The notes: generated by a model from the letters alone, not told the origin. Shown: positions 8,085 to 17,107, numbered from the stretch's first letter. The stretch is 35,039 nt of DNA from an uncultured Bacteroides sp. (GCA_900556845.1 USQO01000011.1:1-35039); one strand, 5' to 3'. Numbers and translations are program-made.

Positions 8085-8852
8085 TTAGCGTAGTATACCT
8101 CTCTGTGAATTTTCGATGAAAGAAACGATATATTCTATTTCGGGAGTCATCGGAATTTCCTCACGAATCTGAACCAAGGCATCGCTTACATTCTTTCCGC
8201 TGTTATATATGATACGGTATGCATTGTGGATATTCTCTATCAGTTCGTTCGAGAAACCTCTTCTTCTGAGGCCTACAATGTTTATCCCGCTATAGGCAAT
8301 CGGTTCACGACCGGCAATAATAAATGGCGGTATATCTTTACTGAAACGCGAACCTCCCTGAATCATGACATAGCCGCCCACACGACAAAACTGATGCATC
8401 AGCACATTGGCACTCACAATGGCATTGTCGTCAATAATCACTTCACCGGCCATCTTGGTAGAGTTTCCAATAATACAGTTGCTACCCACAATCGTATCGT
8501 GTGCCACATGCACTCCTTCCATCAGCAGGTTATTGTTACCCACCACAGTCTTTCCCTTAGCTGCCGTACCACGATTGATGGTTACATTTTCACGGATTGT
8601 GTTATTATCACCGATTTCGGCTGTAGTTTCTTCACCTCTGAACTTCAAGTCTTGAGGAACAGCACCGATTACAGCTCCCGGAAAAATACGGTTGTTATTA
8701 CCAATACGGCTTCCGTACAGAATATTCGCATTCGGCATTATCACGTTGTTATCTCCTATCACCACATTCTTGTCAATAAAGACAAACGGGCCTATCTCTA
8801 CATTTTCGCCTATCTGGGCTTCAGGATCAATATATGCTAGCGGACTTATCAT
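8085..8852 (-). CDS. lpxA: Acyl-ACP--UDP-GlcNAc O-acyltransferase LpxA
   Basis: A 255-residue left-handed beta-helix enzyme that starts lipid A synthesis by moving a 3-hydroxyacyl chain from ACP to the 3-OH of UDP-GlcNAc in the cytoplasm. Hexapeptide repeats fill residues 1-180, followed by a helical C-terminus. Aligned with E. coli LpxA it keeps K76 (here K70 in PQDLK), H122 and catalytic H125 (H115 and H118 in HVAHD), H160 (H153 in MHQF) and R204/R205 (R197/R198 in GLRRRGF); H144 is Glu137. It starts 1 base after the lpxC-fabZ stop, so the two are translationally coupled. A divergent paralogue lies at 23717-24484. Confidence 0.96.
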   Translation of the reverse strand: MISPLAYIDPEAQIGENVEIGPFVFIDKNVVIGDNNVIMPNANILYGSRIGNNNRIFPGAVIGAVPQDLKFRGEETTAEIGDNNTIRENVTINRGTAAKGKTVVGNNNLLMEGVHVAHDTIVGSNCIIGNSTKMAGEVIIDDNAIVSANVLMHQFCRVGGYVMIQGGSRFSKDIPPFIIAGREPIAYSGINIVGLRRRGFSNELIENIHNAYRIIYNSGKNVSDALVQIREEIPMTPEIEYIVSFIENSQRGILR

Positions 8853-8853
8853 G

Positions 8854-10239
8854 TCATTTATTTTTTATAATTTGAGCCATAAATTCTGCTTCACAAACCA
8901 CTTTCTCTCCTACAAACACATAACCTTTCATGGTCGAAATTCCTCTGCGGATAGGAGCCAGCAGTTCAACACGGAACAGAAGGGTATCTCCCGGCACTAC
9001 TTTCTGACGGAATTTCACCCCATCTATCTTCAGGAAATAAGTCGAATATTTCTCCGGTTCTTCTATTGAGTTCAGCACCAGCAGACCACCTACCTGTGCC
9101 ATAGCCTCAATCTGCAATACTCCCGGCATAACGGGTTCCTGCGGAAAATGTCCCTGAAAGAAAGGTTCGTTCGAGGTCACATTTTTCACACCAACAATGT
9201 AGTTGGCACCTATTTCTATCACCTTATCCACCAACTGGAACGGATAACGGTGTGGCAATAGTTCACGAATACGGTTTACGTCCATCAGCGGTGCTTCGTC
9301 ACAGTTGTATACAGGTGCCTGTATCTCGTGCAAGCGAATCTCTTTACGAATCTGACGGGCAAACTTATTATTGATGGTATGACCGGGACGTGTAGCAATA
9401 ATTCTACCTTTGATAGGCTTGCCAATCAAAGCCAAGTCGCCGATAATGTCCAGCAGTTTATGACGAGCCGGTTCATTAGGCCAAACCAAAGGAATATGAT
9501 TGATATAACCTATTTTATCAGCATCCATGTGAGGAACTCCCATGATATCTGCCAGCTTGTCGAAGTTTTCCTGGCTCATCTTCCGTTCGTAAATCACGAT
9601 AGCATTGTCCAAGTCGCCTCCCTTAATCAGTCCGGCATTGAGCAACGGTTCAATCTCACGCACAAAAACAAATGTTCTTGCCGAAGCTACTTCGGTAGGA
9701 AAATCTGCCATATTTTCCAAAGTAGCAAACTGGTTGGTCAGAATCTGCGAGTCGTACGAAATCAAAGCATTCACGCTGAAAGATTCATCCGGCAAAACAA
9801 TGATGGACGAACCTGTAGCCTCATCTTTAAATTCAATCTTCGACTTGATGATATAATAGTCTTTTAAAGCATTCTGTTCCTGAATACCCACACGCTTAAT
9901 GCATTCTACGTATGCTTTTGCACTACCGTCCAGAATAGGAAACTCAGGACCGTTTACCTGAATCAGACAGTTGTCTATTCCAGCAGCATACAACGAAGCC
10001 ATAGCATGCTCGATAGTACTTACCTTCACACCATTTTTGTTCAAAACAGTTCCCCGGGTCGTATCGGTAACATTCTCGGCAACAGCATCAATAATCGGTT
10101 GGTCGTCCAAATCGATACGCTGAATCTTGTAGCCGTAGTTTTCCGGAGCCGGATTAAAAGTTACGGTAAGTTTCAAACCTGTATGAAGCCCCTTTCCATT
10201 CAGTGAAAAACTTCCACCTAAAGTTTTTTGTTTCAACAT
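8854..10239 (-). CDS. lpxC/fabZ: Bifunctional LpxC-FabZ (UDP-acyl-GlcNAc deacetylase / hydroxyacyl-ACP dehydratase)
   Basis: A 461-residue fusion of two enzymes. Residues 1 to about 310 are LpxC, the zinc deacetylase that commits the cell to lipid A: E77-H78 (IEHAM), H260 and D264 (RHKLLD) and H287 (RPGHTINN) match the metal and acid-base residues. Residues about 318-461 are FabZ, the 3-hydroxyacyl-ACP dehydratase of fatty acid synthesis: H330 (LPHRYPF) and E378 (VLQIEAMAQ) are the catalytic pair. The fusion is typical of Bacteroidetes and joins two enzymes that compete for the hydroxyacyl-ACP pool. The gene starts 4 bases after the lpxD stop. Confidence 0.96.
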   Translation of the reverse strand: MLKQKTLGGSFSLNGKGLHTGLKLTVTFNPAPENYGYKIQRIDLDDQPIIDAVAENVTDTTRGTVLNKNGVKVSTIEHAMASLYAAGIDNCLIQVNGPEFPILDGSAKAYVECIKRVGIQEQNALKDYYIIKSKIEFKDEATGSSIIVLPDESFSVNALISYDSQILTNQFATLENMADFPTEVASARTFVFVREIEPLLNAGLIKGGDLDNAIVIYERKMSQENFDKLADIMGVPHMDADKIGYINHIPLVWPNEPARHKLLDIIGDLALIGKPIKGRIIATRPGHTINNKFARQIRKEIRLHEIQAPVYNCDEAPLMDVNRIRELLPHRYPFQLVDKVIEIGANYIVGVKNVTSNEPFFQGHFPQEPVMPGVLQIEAMAQVGGLLVLNSIEEPEKYSTYFLKIDGVKFRQKVVPGDTLLFRVELLAPIRRGISTMKGYVFVGEKVVCEAEFMAQIIKNK

Positions 10240-10243
10240 GGGT

Positions 10244-11287
10244 TTATTCTTTAATTAGTTGTTGTTTCAAATTTTCGATTTCTTTTTTCAGACTGTTCAG
10301 TTCTGCATACATCTCAGGCAATTTCTTGTAGATTACAGAAGAACGGGCAAACTGTTTCGGATCGATGGCCGGATAACCCATAAGAGTTACGCCCGAAGGT
10401 GTATTGCCAGGGATACCCGACTGTGCACCCACATTTACCCGGTCGCCCACCTTGATATGTCCGGCTACACCTACCTGACCTCCAAACATACACCACTCTC
10501 CTATCTTGGCCGAACCGGCAATACCTGTCTGCGAAGCGATTACCGTATTGCTTCCAATCTCGACATTATGAGCCACTTGCACCAGATTGTCCAACTTAAC
10601 ACCTCGTTTTACCACCGTTGCTCCCATCGTAGCACGGTCTACACAGGTATTGGCACCAATCTCTACATCATCTTCCAACACCACAATACCAATCTGAGGA
10701 ATCTTTTCATATCCGTCTGCCGCAGGTGCAAATCCAAATCCATCTGCTCCCACTACCGAGCCGGCATGCAGGATACAGCGGTCGCCTATCCGGCAATCAT
10801 GATAAACCGTTACGTTAGGATAAAGAACACAGTCATTGCCAACTTTAGCATGAGCACCGATTGTCACATGAGGGTGCAATACGGTATTGTCACCAACCAC
10901 GGCACCGTCTTCCACACAGGCAAAGGGAGCGATATATACATTCTCTCCAATCTTCGCAGTTGCTGCGACGGAAGCCAACGGGTCGATTCCGGTTTTACGA
11001 GGTTTGCTTGCTTCGTACAATGTCATCAGCTTGGCCAGACACTCGTATGCATTATCTACTTTAATCAGCGTACACTCCAGCGCATGTTCCGGAACAAAGT
11101 CCTTATTGACAAGCACTACAGACGCTGCCGTTTCGTATATATAATGAGTGTATTTGGGGTTTGCCAAAAAAGTCAGCGCACCGGGCACGCCTTCTTCTAT
11201 CTTGGCAAATGTATGTATGGTTGCATTTTCGTTTCCAACAATTTCGCCTTGAACATATTCTGCAATTTGTTTCGCCGAGAACTCCAT
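10244..11287 (-). CDS. lpxD: UDP-3-O-acylglucosamine N-acyltransferase LpxD
   Basis: A 347-residue cytoplasmic enzyme for the third step of lipid A synthesis, adding the N-linked hydroxyacyl chain. An N-terminal uridine-binding domain (about 1-95, LTFLANPKY) precedes a long left-handed beta-helix of hexapeptide repeats (about 98-310) and a C-terminal helix that usually forms a trimer coiled coil (LNSLKKEIENLKQQL). The catalytic histidine is H240 in QVAHNVEIG. The ATG at 11287 (MEFSAKQIAEY) gives the family's usual start; the frame reaches 11317 but adds nothing conserved. It is the first gene of the lpxD > lpxC-fabZ > lpxA run. No clear promoter box was found in front of it. Confidence 0.95.
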   Translation of the reverse strand: MEFSAKQIAEYVQGEIVGNENATIHTFAKIEEGVPGALTFLANPKYTHYIYETAASVVLVNKDFVPEHALECTLIKVDNAYECLAKLMTLYEASKPRKTGIDPLASVAATAKIGENVYIAPFACVEDGAVVGDNTVLHPHVTIGAHAKVGNDCVLYPNVTVYHDCRIGDRCILHAGSVVGADGFGFAPAADGYEKIPQIGIVVLEDDVEIGANTCVDRATMGATVVKRGVKLDNLVQVAHNVEIGSNTVIASQTGIAGSAKIGEWCMFGGQVGVAGHIKVGDRVNVGAQSGIPGNTPSGVTLMGYPAIDPKQFARSSVIYKKLPEMYAELNSLKKEIENLKQQLIKE

Positions 11288-11632
11288 AAATCTATTTGTT
11301 TTGAACTTTAAAGTCAATTATTAAGTCATACAATAAAGCGCATACACGCTCTTAATTATGCAAATTACGTATTTTTTTTTTAGAAAACCTACTATTCTCC
11401 AATTATTTACTTGTATGCCACTCTTTTTCTTGAAAATAAACTCCTCTCCAACAGGCTGAATAAAAACAAGCCACAGCATTTCTACCATCCAACAGTGACC
11501 TTATAATTTATCACTTTCATGATAAACCTGCATCATTTTAGAGAAAAATGTACCTCACAAGTGTAACCAACATACATCATAGCACAGATAAACTTAAATC
11601 ACTGATGCACAATTCTTAAAGCATAGGGTTAC
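11288..11632. other. Gene-free stretch between lpxD and the pyrF terminator
   Basis: About 345 bases with no convincing open frame on either strand and no tRNA-like fold. It must contain the promoter for the lpxD operon, but no exact TAnnTTTG box was found on the minus strand; the closest is GTAATTTG at 11361-11368. A weak 7-bp inverted repeat TTTATCA/TGATAAA lies at 11507-11526. A run of nine or ten T is at 11372-11381. Confidence 0.5.
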
Positions 11633-11684
11633 CCCAAAAAGAAAGGAGGCATACCCTTACTCTTTCTGAGTGGATATGCCTCCT
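11633..11684 (-). terminator. Terminator after pyrF
   Basis: AGGAGGCATA (11644-11653) pairs with TATGCCTCCT (11675-11684), with an inner ACTC/GAGT stem. On the minus strand the stem is followed by TTCTTTTTGG, a U-rich tail. It ends the purM-prfA-pyrF transcript 67 bases after the pyrF stop. Confidence 0.8.
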
Positions 11685-11751
11685 GTATTTTACTGATTTA
11701 ACGCACAAACAAGATTCCGTTTATTAACCGAACCTTGAATGATTATACTGC

Positions 11752-12576
11752 TCAAATCATTTTATTCAATTGCTCTGCCATCTGCTGCTGAACTTTTTTA
11801 GCTTCTTCACCGGCAACTACAGCAAAGTTTTCTGTCTTATCTGCATAAATAATGGCACGGCTTGAATTTACAATAAGTCCGCATTCTTTTGTCATACCGT
11901 ATTTGCAGACTTCTTCCAAAGAACCACCCTGTGCTCCAATACCTGGAACCAAAAGGAAGTGGTTAGGAACAATCTTACGGATATCTTCGAACATGCGGCC
12001 CTGTGTAGCACCTACCACATACATCATATTTTCATCGTTTGCCCATTCCTGCGATTTGCGAAGTACTTTTTCGAATAGACGTTCACCTTCTGTATCAGCA
12101 GTCAGCTGGAAATCGTGTGAACCTTTGTTTGATGTAAGCGCCAGCAGAATAACCCATTTGCCTTCGTAAGTAAGGAAAGGAGTGACACTGTCTTCACCCA
12201 TGTAGGGAGCTACTGTTACCGAATCAATATTCAGTTCTTCGAAGAATGTACGGGCGTACATAGCCGAAGTATTACCAATGTCACCACGTTTTGCATCGGC
12301 AATAATGAACTGGTCCGGATAGTTTGTCTTGATGTATTCTACGGTCTTTTCGAAAGCAATCCATCCTTTTACACCCATGCTTTCATAGAAAGCCAAGTTA
12401 GGTTTGTAGGCAATACAGTAAGGAGCAGTTGCATCGATGATGGCCTTGTTGAATGCAAATATAGGGTCTTCTTCTTTCAGAAGGTGTTCAGGAATCTTCT
12501 TGATATCAGTGTCAAGTCCCACACAAAGGAACGACTGTTTCTTCTTGATGTTTTCGAATAATTGCTGTTTGTTCAT
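11752..12576 (-). CDS. pyrF: Orotidine 5'-phosphate decarboxylase
   Basis: A 274-residue cytoplasmic enzyme that makes UMP from OMP, the last step of de novo pyrimidine synthesis. It belongs to the longer bacterial PyrF subgroup. The signature DAKRGDIGNTS carries the Lys-Asp catalytic network, with the substrate aspartate in FLCVGLDTD near the N-terminus, and a phosphate-binding LVPGIGAQGG loop with the closing NSSRAIIYA segment. It follows prfA by 42 bases on the same strand and is closed by a terminator, so it is the last gene of this housekeeping operon. Confidence 0.95.
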   Translation of the reverse strand: MNKQQLFENIKKKQSFLCVGLDTDIKKIPEHLLKEEDPIFAFNKAIIDATAPYCIAYKPNLAFYESMGVKGWIAFEKTVEYIKTNYPDQFIIADAKRGDIGNTSAMYARTFFEELNIDSVTVAPYMGEDSVTPFLTYEGKWVILLALTSNKGSHDFQLTADTEGERLFEKVLRKSQEWANDENMMYVVGATQGRMFEDIRKIVPNHFLLVPGIGAQGGSLEEVCKYGMTKECGLIVNSSRAIIYADKTENFAVVAGEEAKKVQQQMAEQLNKMI

Positions 12577-12618
12577 AATGGATAATTTTTTATGTATTAT
12601 GTCAACTTGCTATCGGAT

Positions 12619-13728
12619 TTATAATTCGCTTTCCTTCAGTCTTTCTGCATTTTCGGCTACAATCAGGTGATCTATGCAATCTTGAATATCACCGTCCATA
12701 AATGCAGCCAGATTATAAATCGTATAATTGATGCGGTGGTCGGTGATTCGTCCCTGCGGATAGTTGTATGTACGGATTTTAGCCGAACGGTCTCCGGTAC
12801 TTACCATTGTTTTACGCTTTGAGGCAATATCATCAATATACTTCTGATGCTCCTTGTCGTAAATGAAAGTACGCAGACGCGAAAGTGCACGTTCCTTATT
12901 CTTTGGCTGGTCTCGTGTTTCGGTACATTCTATCAGGATTTCCTCTACAACACCGGTATTCGGATTCTTCCAGTTGTAACGCAAGCGTACACCTGATTCT
13001 ACCTTGTTAACGTTCTGACCACCGGCACCACCGCTTCGGAAAGTATCCCACTTGATTTCACCTTCGTTGATTTCCACATCAAACGGTTCAGCCTCGGGCA
13101 GAACAGCTACCGAAGCAGCCGAAGTATGTACGCGACCCTGTGTTTCGGTTGCCGGAACACGCTGTACACGGTGAACTCCCGATTCATACTTCAGTGTACC
13201 GTATACTTTATCGCCAGTTACAGAACAGATAATTTCCTTGAAACCACCGGCAGCACCTTCGTTGGCACTTGAGACCTCCAGTTTCCAACCTTTCGACTCA
13301 CAATATTTCGAGTACATACGGAACAAGTCTCCCGCAAAGATTGCAGCCTCATCGCCACCTGTTCCACCTCGGATTTCAAGAATGGCATTACGGTCATCTT
13401 GCGGATCGGCCGGAACAAGAAGCAGTTTGATCTCCTCCTCCAGCTCCGGAATACGAGCTTCACAGGCAGCAGCTTCTTCACGTGCCATTTCCTTCATTTC
13501 CGGATCACTTTCAGCCATCATCATCTTCGCCTCTTCCAGACCGTTAATGCATTGCAAGTATTCCTTACGGGCATTCATAATATCACCCAGCTCTTTGTAT
13601 TCCTTGGTGAGTTTTACATAACGCTTCTGGTCGGCAATGACATTCGGGTCCGTAATGAGCGTAGAAACTTCCTCGAAACGGGCTACCAGTCCATCCAGTT
13701 TTTCTAATAATGTATTGTTTTCTGCCAT
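12619..13728 (-). CDS. prfA: Peptide chain release factor 1
   Basis: A 369-residue cytoplasmic translation factor that ends protein synthesis at UAA and UAG. It shows the N-terminal helical domain (1-110), a GGTGGDEAAIFAGDL stretch, a PATETQGRVHTSAASVAV segment that includes the PxT-type stop-codon reading motif (here PAT), and the peptidyl-tRNA hydrolysis motif GGQ in RSGGAGGQNVNKVESG. The Gln of GGQ is normally methylated by PrmC. It lies 22 bases after the small membrane protein and 42 bases before pyrF in the same direction. Confidence 0.96.
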   Translation of the reverse strand: MAENNTLLEKLDGLVARFEEVSTLITDPNVIADQKRYVKLTKEYKELGDIMNARKEYLQCINGLEEAKMMMAESDPEMKEMAREEAAACEARIPELEEEIKLLLVPADPQDDRNAILEIRGGTGGDEAAIFAGDLFRMYSKYCESKGWKLEVSSANEGAAGGFKEIICSVTGDKVYGTLKYESGVHRVQRVPATETQGRVHTSAASVAVLPEAEPFDVEINEGEIKWDTFRSGGAGGQNVNKVESGVRLRYNWKNPNTGVVEEILIECTETRDQPKNKERALSRLRTFIYDKEHQKYIDDIASKRKTMVSTGDRSAKIRTYNYPQGRITDHRINYTIYNLAAFMDGDIQDCIDHLIVAENAERLKESEL

Positions 13729-13750
13729 TTAAAATTTTTAATGTTTATTT

Positions 13751-14026
13751 TTACCACAATTTACCATAGCCTATCAAAGTAAAAACGATAGCCACTATCA
13801 GATACGACACAATATAAAAGGCATGTGTTCTTACACTCCATCTTTTGGTCTTATCCTTAGAAACATACTGCGCATACAAGCTACCGGCATATGGAAATGC
13901 TCCATACCCCAATACAATTAACACATATATATCGAACTCTAGCCCTATAATCCAACAGACAATGCCAGGTATCATACATGCTAATCCTATAAGACACCCT
14001 TTCTTTTCATTCTCCTGCATCTTCAT
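13751..14026 (-). CDS. Small hypothetical membrane protein
   Basis: A 91-residue protein that I do not recognise. It shows three hydrophobic stretches, about 11-28 (CLIGLACMIPGIVCWIIG), 32-46 (IYVLIVLGYGAFPYA) and 68-87 (FYIVSYLIVAIVFTLIGY). A charged loop (YVSKDKTKRWSVRTH) comes before the last segment, so it is probably an inner membrane protein. It sits 91 bases after purM and 22 bases before prfA, all on the minus strand, which supports a real co-transcribed gene. The opposite-strand frame is shorter and less protein-like. The function is unknown. Confidence 0.65.
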   Translation of the reverse strand: MKMQENEKKGCLIGLACMIPGIVCWIIGLEFDIYVLIVLGYGAFPYAGSLYAQYVSKDKTKRWSVRTHAFYIVSYLIVAIVFTLIGYGKLW

Positions 14027-14117
14027 AAGTTGAGCTTTTATGGTTATACGCTTTGTGCATTATCACTAAAACAATACATATTAGGCCAAATCCCTACAGG
14101 CTTTGTGGTTTTATGTA

Positions 14118-15290
14118 TTAATATCTGAATTCTCCGAACTCACTCTTAATAATCAATTCCTTAGAACCGTTGCTTTCTTCAATTCGACCGATAATCTGCG
14201 CATCAATATTGAATGACTTGCTGATTTCGATAACCTGTTCTGCATGTTCAGGAGAGAGATATACTTCCAGACGATGTCCCATATTGAATACCTTGTACAT
14301 TTCATCCCAATCGGTACCACTCTGTTCTTTGATAGTACGGAACAAAGGAGGAACAGGGAAAAGGTTATCCTTAATCACACGGCAGTTGTCGCCTACGAAG
14401 TGCAGAACTTTAGTCTGTGCACCACCCGAACAGTGAACCATACCGTGAATCTGAGGACGCAATGCATCGAGCAATTTCTTCACTACCGGAGCATATGTAC
14501 GGGTTGGAGAAAGTACCAGCTTACCGGCATCCAGTGGAGAACCTTCTACTGCATCTGTCAGTTTCAGATTACCGCTGTAAACCAAATCCTCGGGCACAGC
14601 CTTGTCGTAACTTTCCGGATATTTTTCGGCCAGATATTTTGCGAATACATCATGACGGGCACTTGTCAGACCGTTGCTACCCATACCACCGTTATATTCT
14701 TTTTCGTAAGTAGCCTGTCCGTAAGAAGCCAAGCCTACAATCACATCACCCGGGCGGATGTTTGCATTGTCAATTACATCGGCACGTTTCATACGGCAAG
14801 TTACTGTACTGTCCACAATGATGGTACGTACCAGGTCGCCAACATCGGCAGTCTCACCACCGGTAGCATATACACCTACACCCATTTCACGCAGTTCGGC
14901 CAACAGTTCGTCTGTTCCGTTAATGATAGCCGAGATGACTTCACCCGGAACCAAGAGTTTGTTACGTCCGATAGTAGATGATACCAGGATATTATCGACA
15001 GCTCCTACACAAAGCAGGTCATCAATATTCATAATCAAAGCATCCTGGGCAATACCTTTCCATACAGACAAGTCGCCAGTTTCCTTCCAGTACAGATATG
15101 CCAAAGACGATTTTGTACCCGCACCGTCGGCATGCATGATATTACAATATTCAGGATCACCTCCCAGAATATCCGGAATGATTTTACAGAATGCTTTTGG
15201 GAAAATACCTTTATCAATGTTCTTGATTGCGTTATGTACATCTTCCTTGGATGCAGAAACGCCGCGTTGCATGTATCGCTGATTACTCAT
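14118..15290 (-). CDS. purM: Phosphoribosylformylglycinamidine cyclo-ligase (AIR synthase)
   Basis: A 390-residue cytoplasmic enzyme of purine synthesis that closes the imidazole ring of AIR using ATP. The PurM/PurL ATP-binding fold is seen in MHADGAGTKSSLAY, AQDALIMNIDDLLCVGA, GEVISAIINGTDEL and TGGETADVGD; the C-terminal domain contains MVHCSGGAQTKVLHFV and FNMGHRLEVY. It is somewhat longer than the E. coli enzyme (about 345 residues), as is usual in Bacteroidetes. It is the first gene of the run leading to prfA and pyrF, with a -7-like box 36 bases upstream. Confidence 0.94.
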   Translation of the reverse strand: MSNQRYMQRGVSASKEDVHNAIKNIDKGIFPKAFCKIIPDILGGDPEYCNIMHADGAGTKSSLAYLYWKETGDLSVWKGIAQDALIMNIDDLLCVGAVDNILVSSTIGRNKLLVPGEVISAIINGTDELLAELREMGVGVYATGGETADVGDLVRTIIVDSTVTCRMKRADVIDNANIRPGDVIVGLASYGQATYEKEYNGGMGSNGLTSARHDVFAKYLAEKYPESYDKAVPEDLVYSGNLKLTDAVEGSPLDAGKLVLSPTRTYAPVVKKLLDALRPQIHGMVHCSGGAQTKVLHFVGDNCRVIKDNLFPVPPLFRTIKEQSGTDWDEMYKVFNMGHRLEVYLSPEHAEQVIEISKSFNIDAQIIGRIEESNGSKELIIKSEFGEFRY

Positions 15291-15325
15291 GGGTAAATTA
15301 TTTTTTAATGTACTATATGAATGCG

Positions 15326-15333
15326 CAAATTTA
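15326..15333 (-). promoter_or_regulatory. -7 box before purM
   Basis: CAAATTTA on the plus strand is TAAATTTG on the minus strand, a full match to TAnnTTTG, 36 bases upstream of the purM start codon. No good -33 TTTG was found at the usual distance. Confidence 0.4.
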
Positions 15334-15378
15334 ACGATTATTTTGCGGAAAACCTTATTAGAAACCGATTTTATATAA

Positions 15379-17052
15379 TTATCTCACCATTACGCCTTTA
15401 TTTATCAGCCTTCCATCCTCCTTTTTCAATTTCAGGATATACAGACCGGCTGGTATTTTTTCCAGATCAGAAGCTGTGAGTTGGCTGCCGCGAAGTACTT
15501 CCCTTCCCGTTGCATCAGTAAGAATATACACCTCACTTCCAGACAGTCTCTTCATCTGCAAAATTTCACTTTTTTGCAACAGCACGGGAAAAGCCTCATC
15601 TTTAGGTCCGTTTACAAAAGCTGGACGACTTTCATTTCCGAAGCGGTCTACGGCTGTCACAGCATAATAAACCTTCTGTTTCCATGGAAATGCCGGCTGA
15701 AATGTATAACTGGTTCCAGACAGATGGTCTGCTATCAGACAACGTATATTCTCCGTATCAACTGGATAACGATTGGATGCATAGACGCGATAGTATACAG
15801 GATAAGAATGATTATCGGCCGATGCCGCCCATTTTAAAGCAACTTGTCCTTCTACAACCGAAGCATTCACCGTGGCAGGCTGTGCAGGAGGAATGCTGTC
15901 CATCCATTTCATTGGTGGAATCAGTGCAGGATATACATAAAACTTTTCCTTCAGTTCATCCAGTAAACCTTTTGTATTCTTCAATAAAAAACGGTTACGG
16001 AAATAGCCCTGTCCGGCCACCCCTATCTGTCGGGTAAAATAAACCTGGCGAACGACTTCATCCAGTTTCCAGTCTTGCTCTGATGGGTCAAGAAAATAAA
16101 CGCCCAGTCCCGGTACAATCCATCTGCCGTTACTGTTCTCTTTCCAGTCCAATGCAAAAGGATAGAAATTGTTACCCTGGAAATACATCATGGGGAAAAG
16201 CGCATCGTGTATGCCTTCTTTCATCCATCGCTGTGCATCCTGATACACCTCTGCATAAGCATTCCAGCCACGGGAGCCATAACGGGGTGTATCGTTATAC
16301 TTACCGATAGGCGAACTGCTGACTTTGACCCAAGGCTTCAGTTGCTTGACATCGGTGTAAAGACGACGAACGATGGCGGTAATATTATTCCGCCTCCACG
16401 CTTCCAGCGAAAGGCCTTTCCCGTATTTTCTGTAACTTGCGTTGTCCGGGAAGTTCTTACCATGTTCGGGATAACGAATGTAGTCAAAATGAACACCATC
16501 CACGTCGTATTTGCTTACGACCTCACGCACCAACTGTGACAGATAGTCTGCTGTAGCAGGATTTCCCGGATTCAAATACCAACTGCCTTTAAACTGTTCG
16601 CAAATTTTAGAATGCTTCCGCACTACACCCTGCTTTCCATGCAATTTTACCTGCCGCTCATTCCCTATAGGTATCGTCACCAACCAGGCATGTAGCTCCA
16701 TACCACGCTTATGACATTCACTAATGGCAAAAGCCAACGGGTCATAACCGGGATCCCGTCCTGTAAACCCTGTCAACGATTCGGCAAAAGGTTCAAACTG
16801 GGAAGGATAAACCACGTCACCTCTTAAACGGGTCTGAAACAAGACTGTATTTATATTGGCACTTTTCAACTGGTCCAACAAGTTGCAAAGTTCTCGCTGC
16901 TGTGCCAACCGGCCAGCATTCGAATTAGCCTTTTTCGAAGGCCAATCCATCCCACCCAACGTAGTGAGCCACACAGCCCGAATTTCATATTTAGGCTGGG
17001 CCATCAATGCGATGCTGCAGAAACAGCACAATAACAAAATAATTTTACGCAT
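15379..17052 (-). CDS. GHL10 family (DUF187-type) glycoside hydrolase-like protein with Fn3 and sorting-tail-like end
   Basis: A 557-residue exported protein. The ATG at 17052 starts a clean signal peptide (MRKIILLLCCFCSIALMAQ, cut about residue 19); the longer frame to 17154 has no such start. Residues about 22-370 match the glycosyl hydrolase-like 10 family (EIRAVWLTTLGGMDWPS, TVLFQTRLRGDVVYPS, DGVHFDYIRYPEHG, FPMMYFQGNNFYPFALDW), a TIM-barrel group related to enzymes acting on peptidoglycan or other glycans. A fibronectin type III-like domain follows (about 390-480, VALKWAASADNHSYPVYYRVYAS is its core, shown here only in part: VALKWAASADNHS). The last 55 residues (VYILTDATGREVL, IPAGLYILKLKKEDG) look like a type IX secretion sorting tail. 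The substrate is not known. Confidence 0.85.
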   Translation of the reverse strand: MRKIILLLCCFCSIALMAQPKYEIRAVWLTTLGGMDWPSKKANSNAGRLAQQRELCNLLDQLKSANINTVLFQTRLRGDVVYPSQFEPFAESLTGFTGRDPGYDPLAFAISECHKRGMELHAWLVTIPIGNERQVKLHGKQGVVRKHSKICEQFKGSWYLNPGNPATADYLSQLVREVVSKYDVDGVHFDYIRYPEHGKNFPDNASYRKYGKGLSLEAWRRNNITAIVRRLYTDVKQLKPWVKVSSSPIGKYNDTPRYGSRGWNAYAEVYQDAQRWMKEGIHDALFPMMYFQGNNFYPFALDWKENSNGRWIVPGLGVYFLDPSEQDWKLDEVVRQVYFTRQIGVAGQGYFRNRFLLKNTKGLLDELKEKFYVYPALIPPMKWMDSIPPAQPATVNASVVEGQVALKWAASADNHSYPVYYRVYASNRYPVDTENIRCLIADHLSGTSYTFQPAFPWKQKVYYAVTAVDRFGNESRPAFVNGPKDEAFPVLLQKSEILQMKRLSGSEVYILTDATGREVLRGSQLTASDLEKIPAGLYILKLKKEDGRLINKGVMVR

Positions 17053-17070
17053 ATTCTTTAAATTAGCCAA

Positions 17071-17078
17071 CAAATATA
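17071..17078 (-). promoter_or_regulatory. -7 box before the GHL10 gene
   Basis: CAAATATA on the plus strand reads TATATTTG on the minus strand and matches TAnnTTTG, 18 bases upstream of the start codon at 17052. The implied leader is very short, which supports the shorter gene model. No -33 box is obvious. Confidence 0.4.
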
Positions 17079-17099
17079 CAAAGTATTCATTTAATTCTT

Positions 17100-17107
17100 T
17101 ATTTTTG
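17100..17107 (+). promoter_or_regulatory. -7 box before the CstA-like gene
   Basis: TATTTTTG fits TAnnTTTG and lies 70 bases before the start codon at 17178, in the divergent gap shared with the GHL10 gene. No -33 TTTG is seen at the usual distance. Confidence 0.35.

Noticed and set aside
9328..9867. A 179-codon open frame opposite lpxC-fabZ
   Set aside because: It is antisense to well-conserved LpxC residues and shows no protein-like features.
8854..10239. LpxC-FabZ fusion as a novel fusion
   Set aside because: This fusion is well known across Bacteroidetes and is reported only as annotation.
10259..11311. A 350-codon open frame opposite lpxD
   Set aside because: It is a shadow of the lpxD coding strand. 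The translation is rich in Cys, His, Tyr and Arg with no domain, while the opposite frame is a clear LpxD.
11507..11526. Hairpin TTTATCA/TGATAAA in the lpxD upstream gap
   Set aside because: The 7-bp AT-rich stem has no T tract and no link to a gene end, so it is expected by chance in such sequence.
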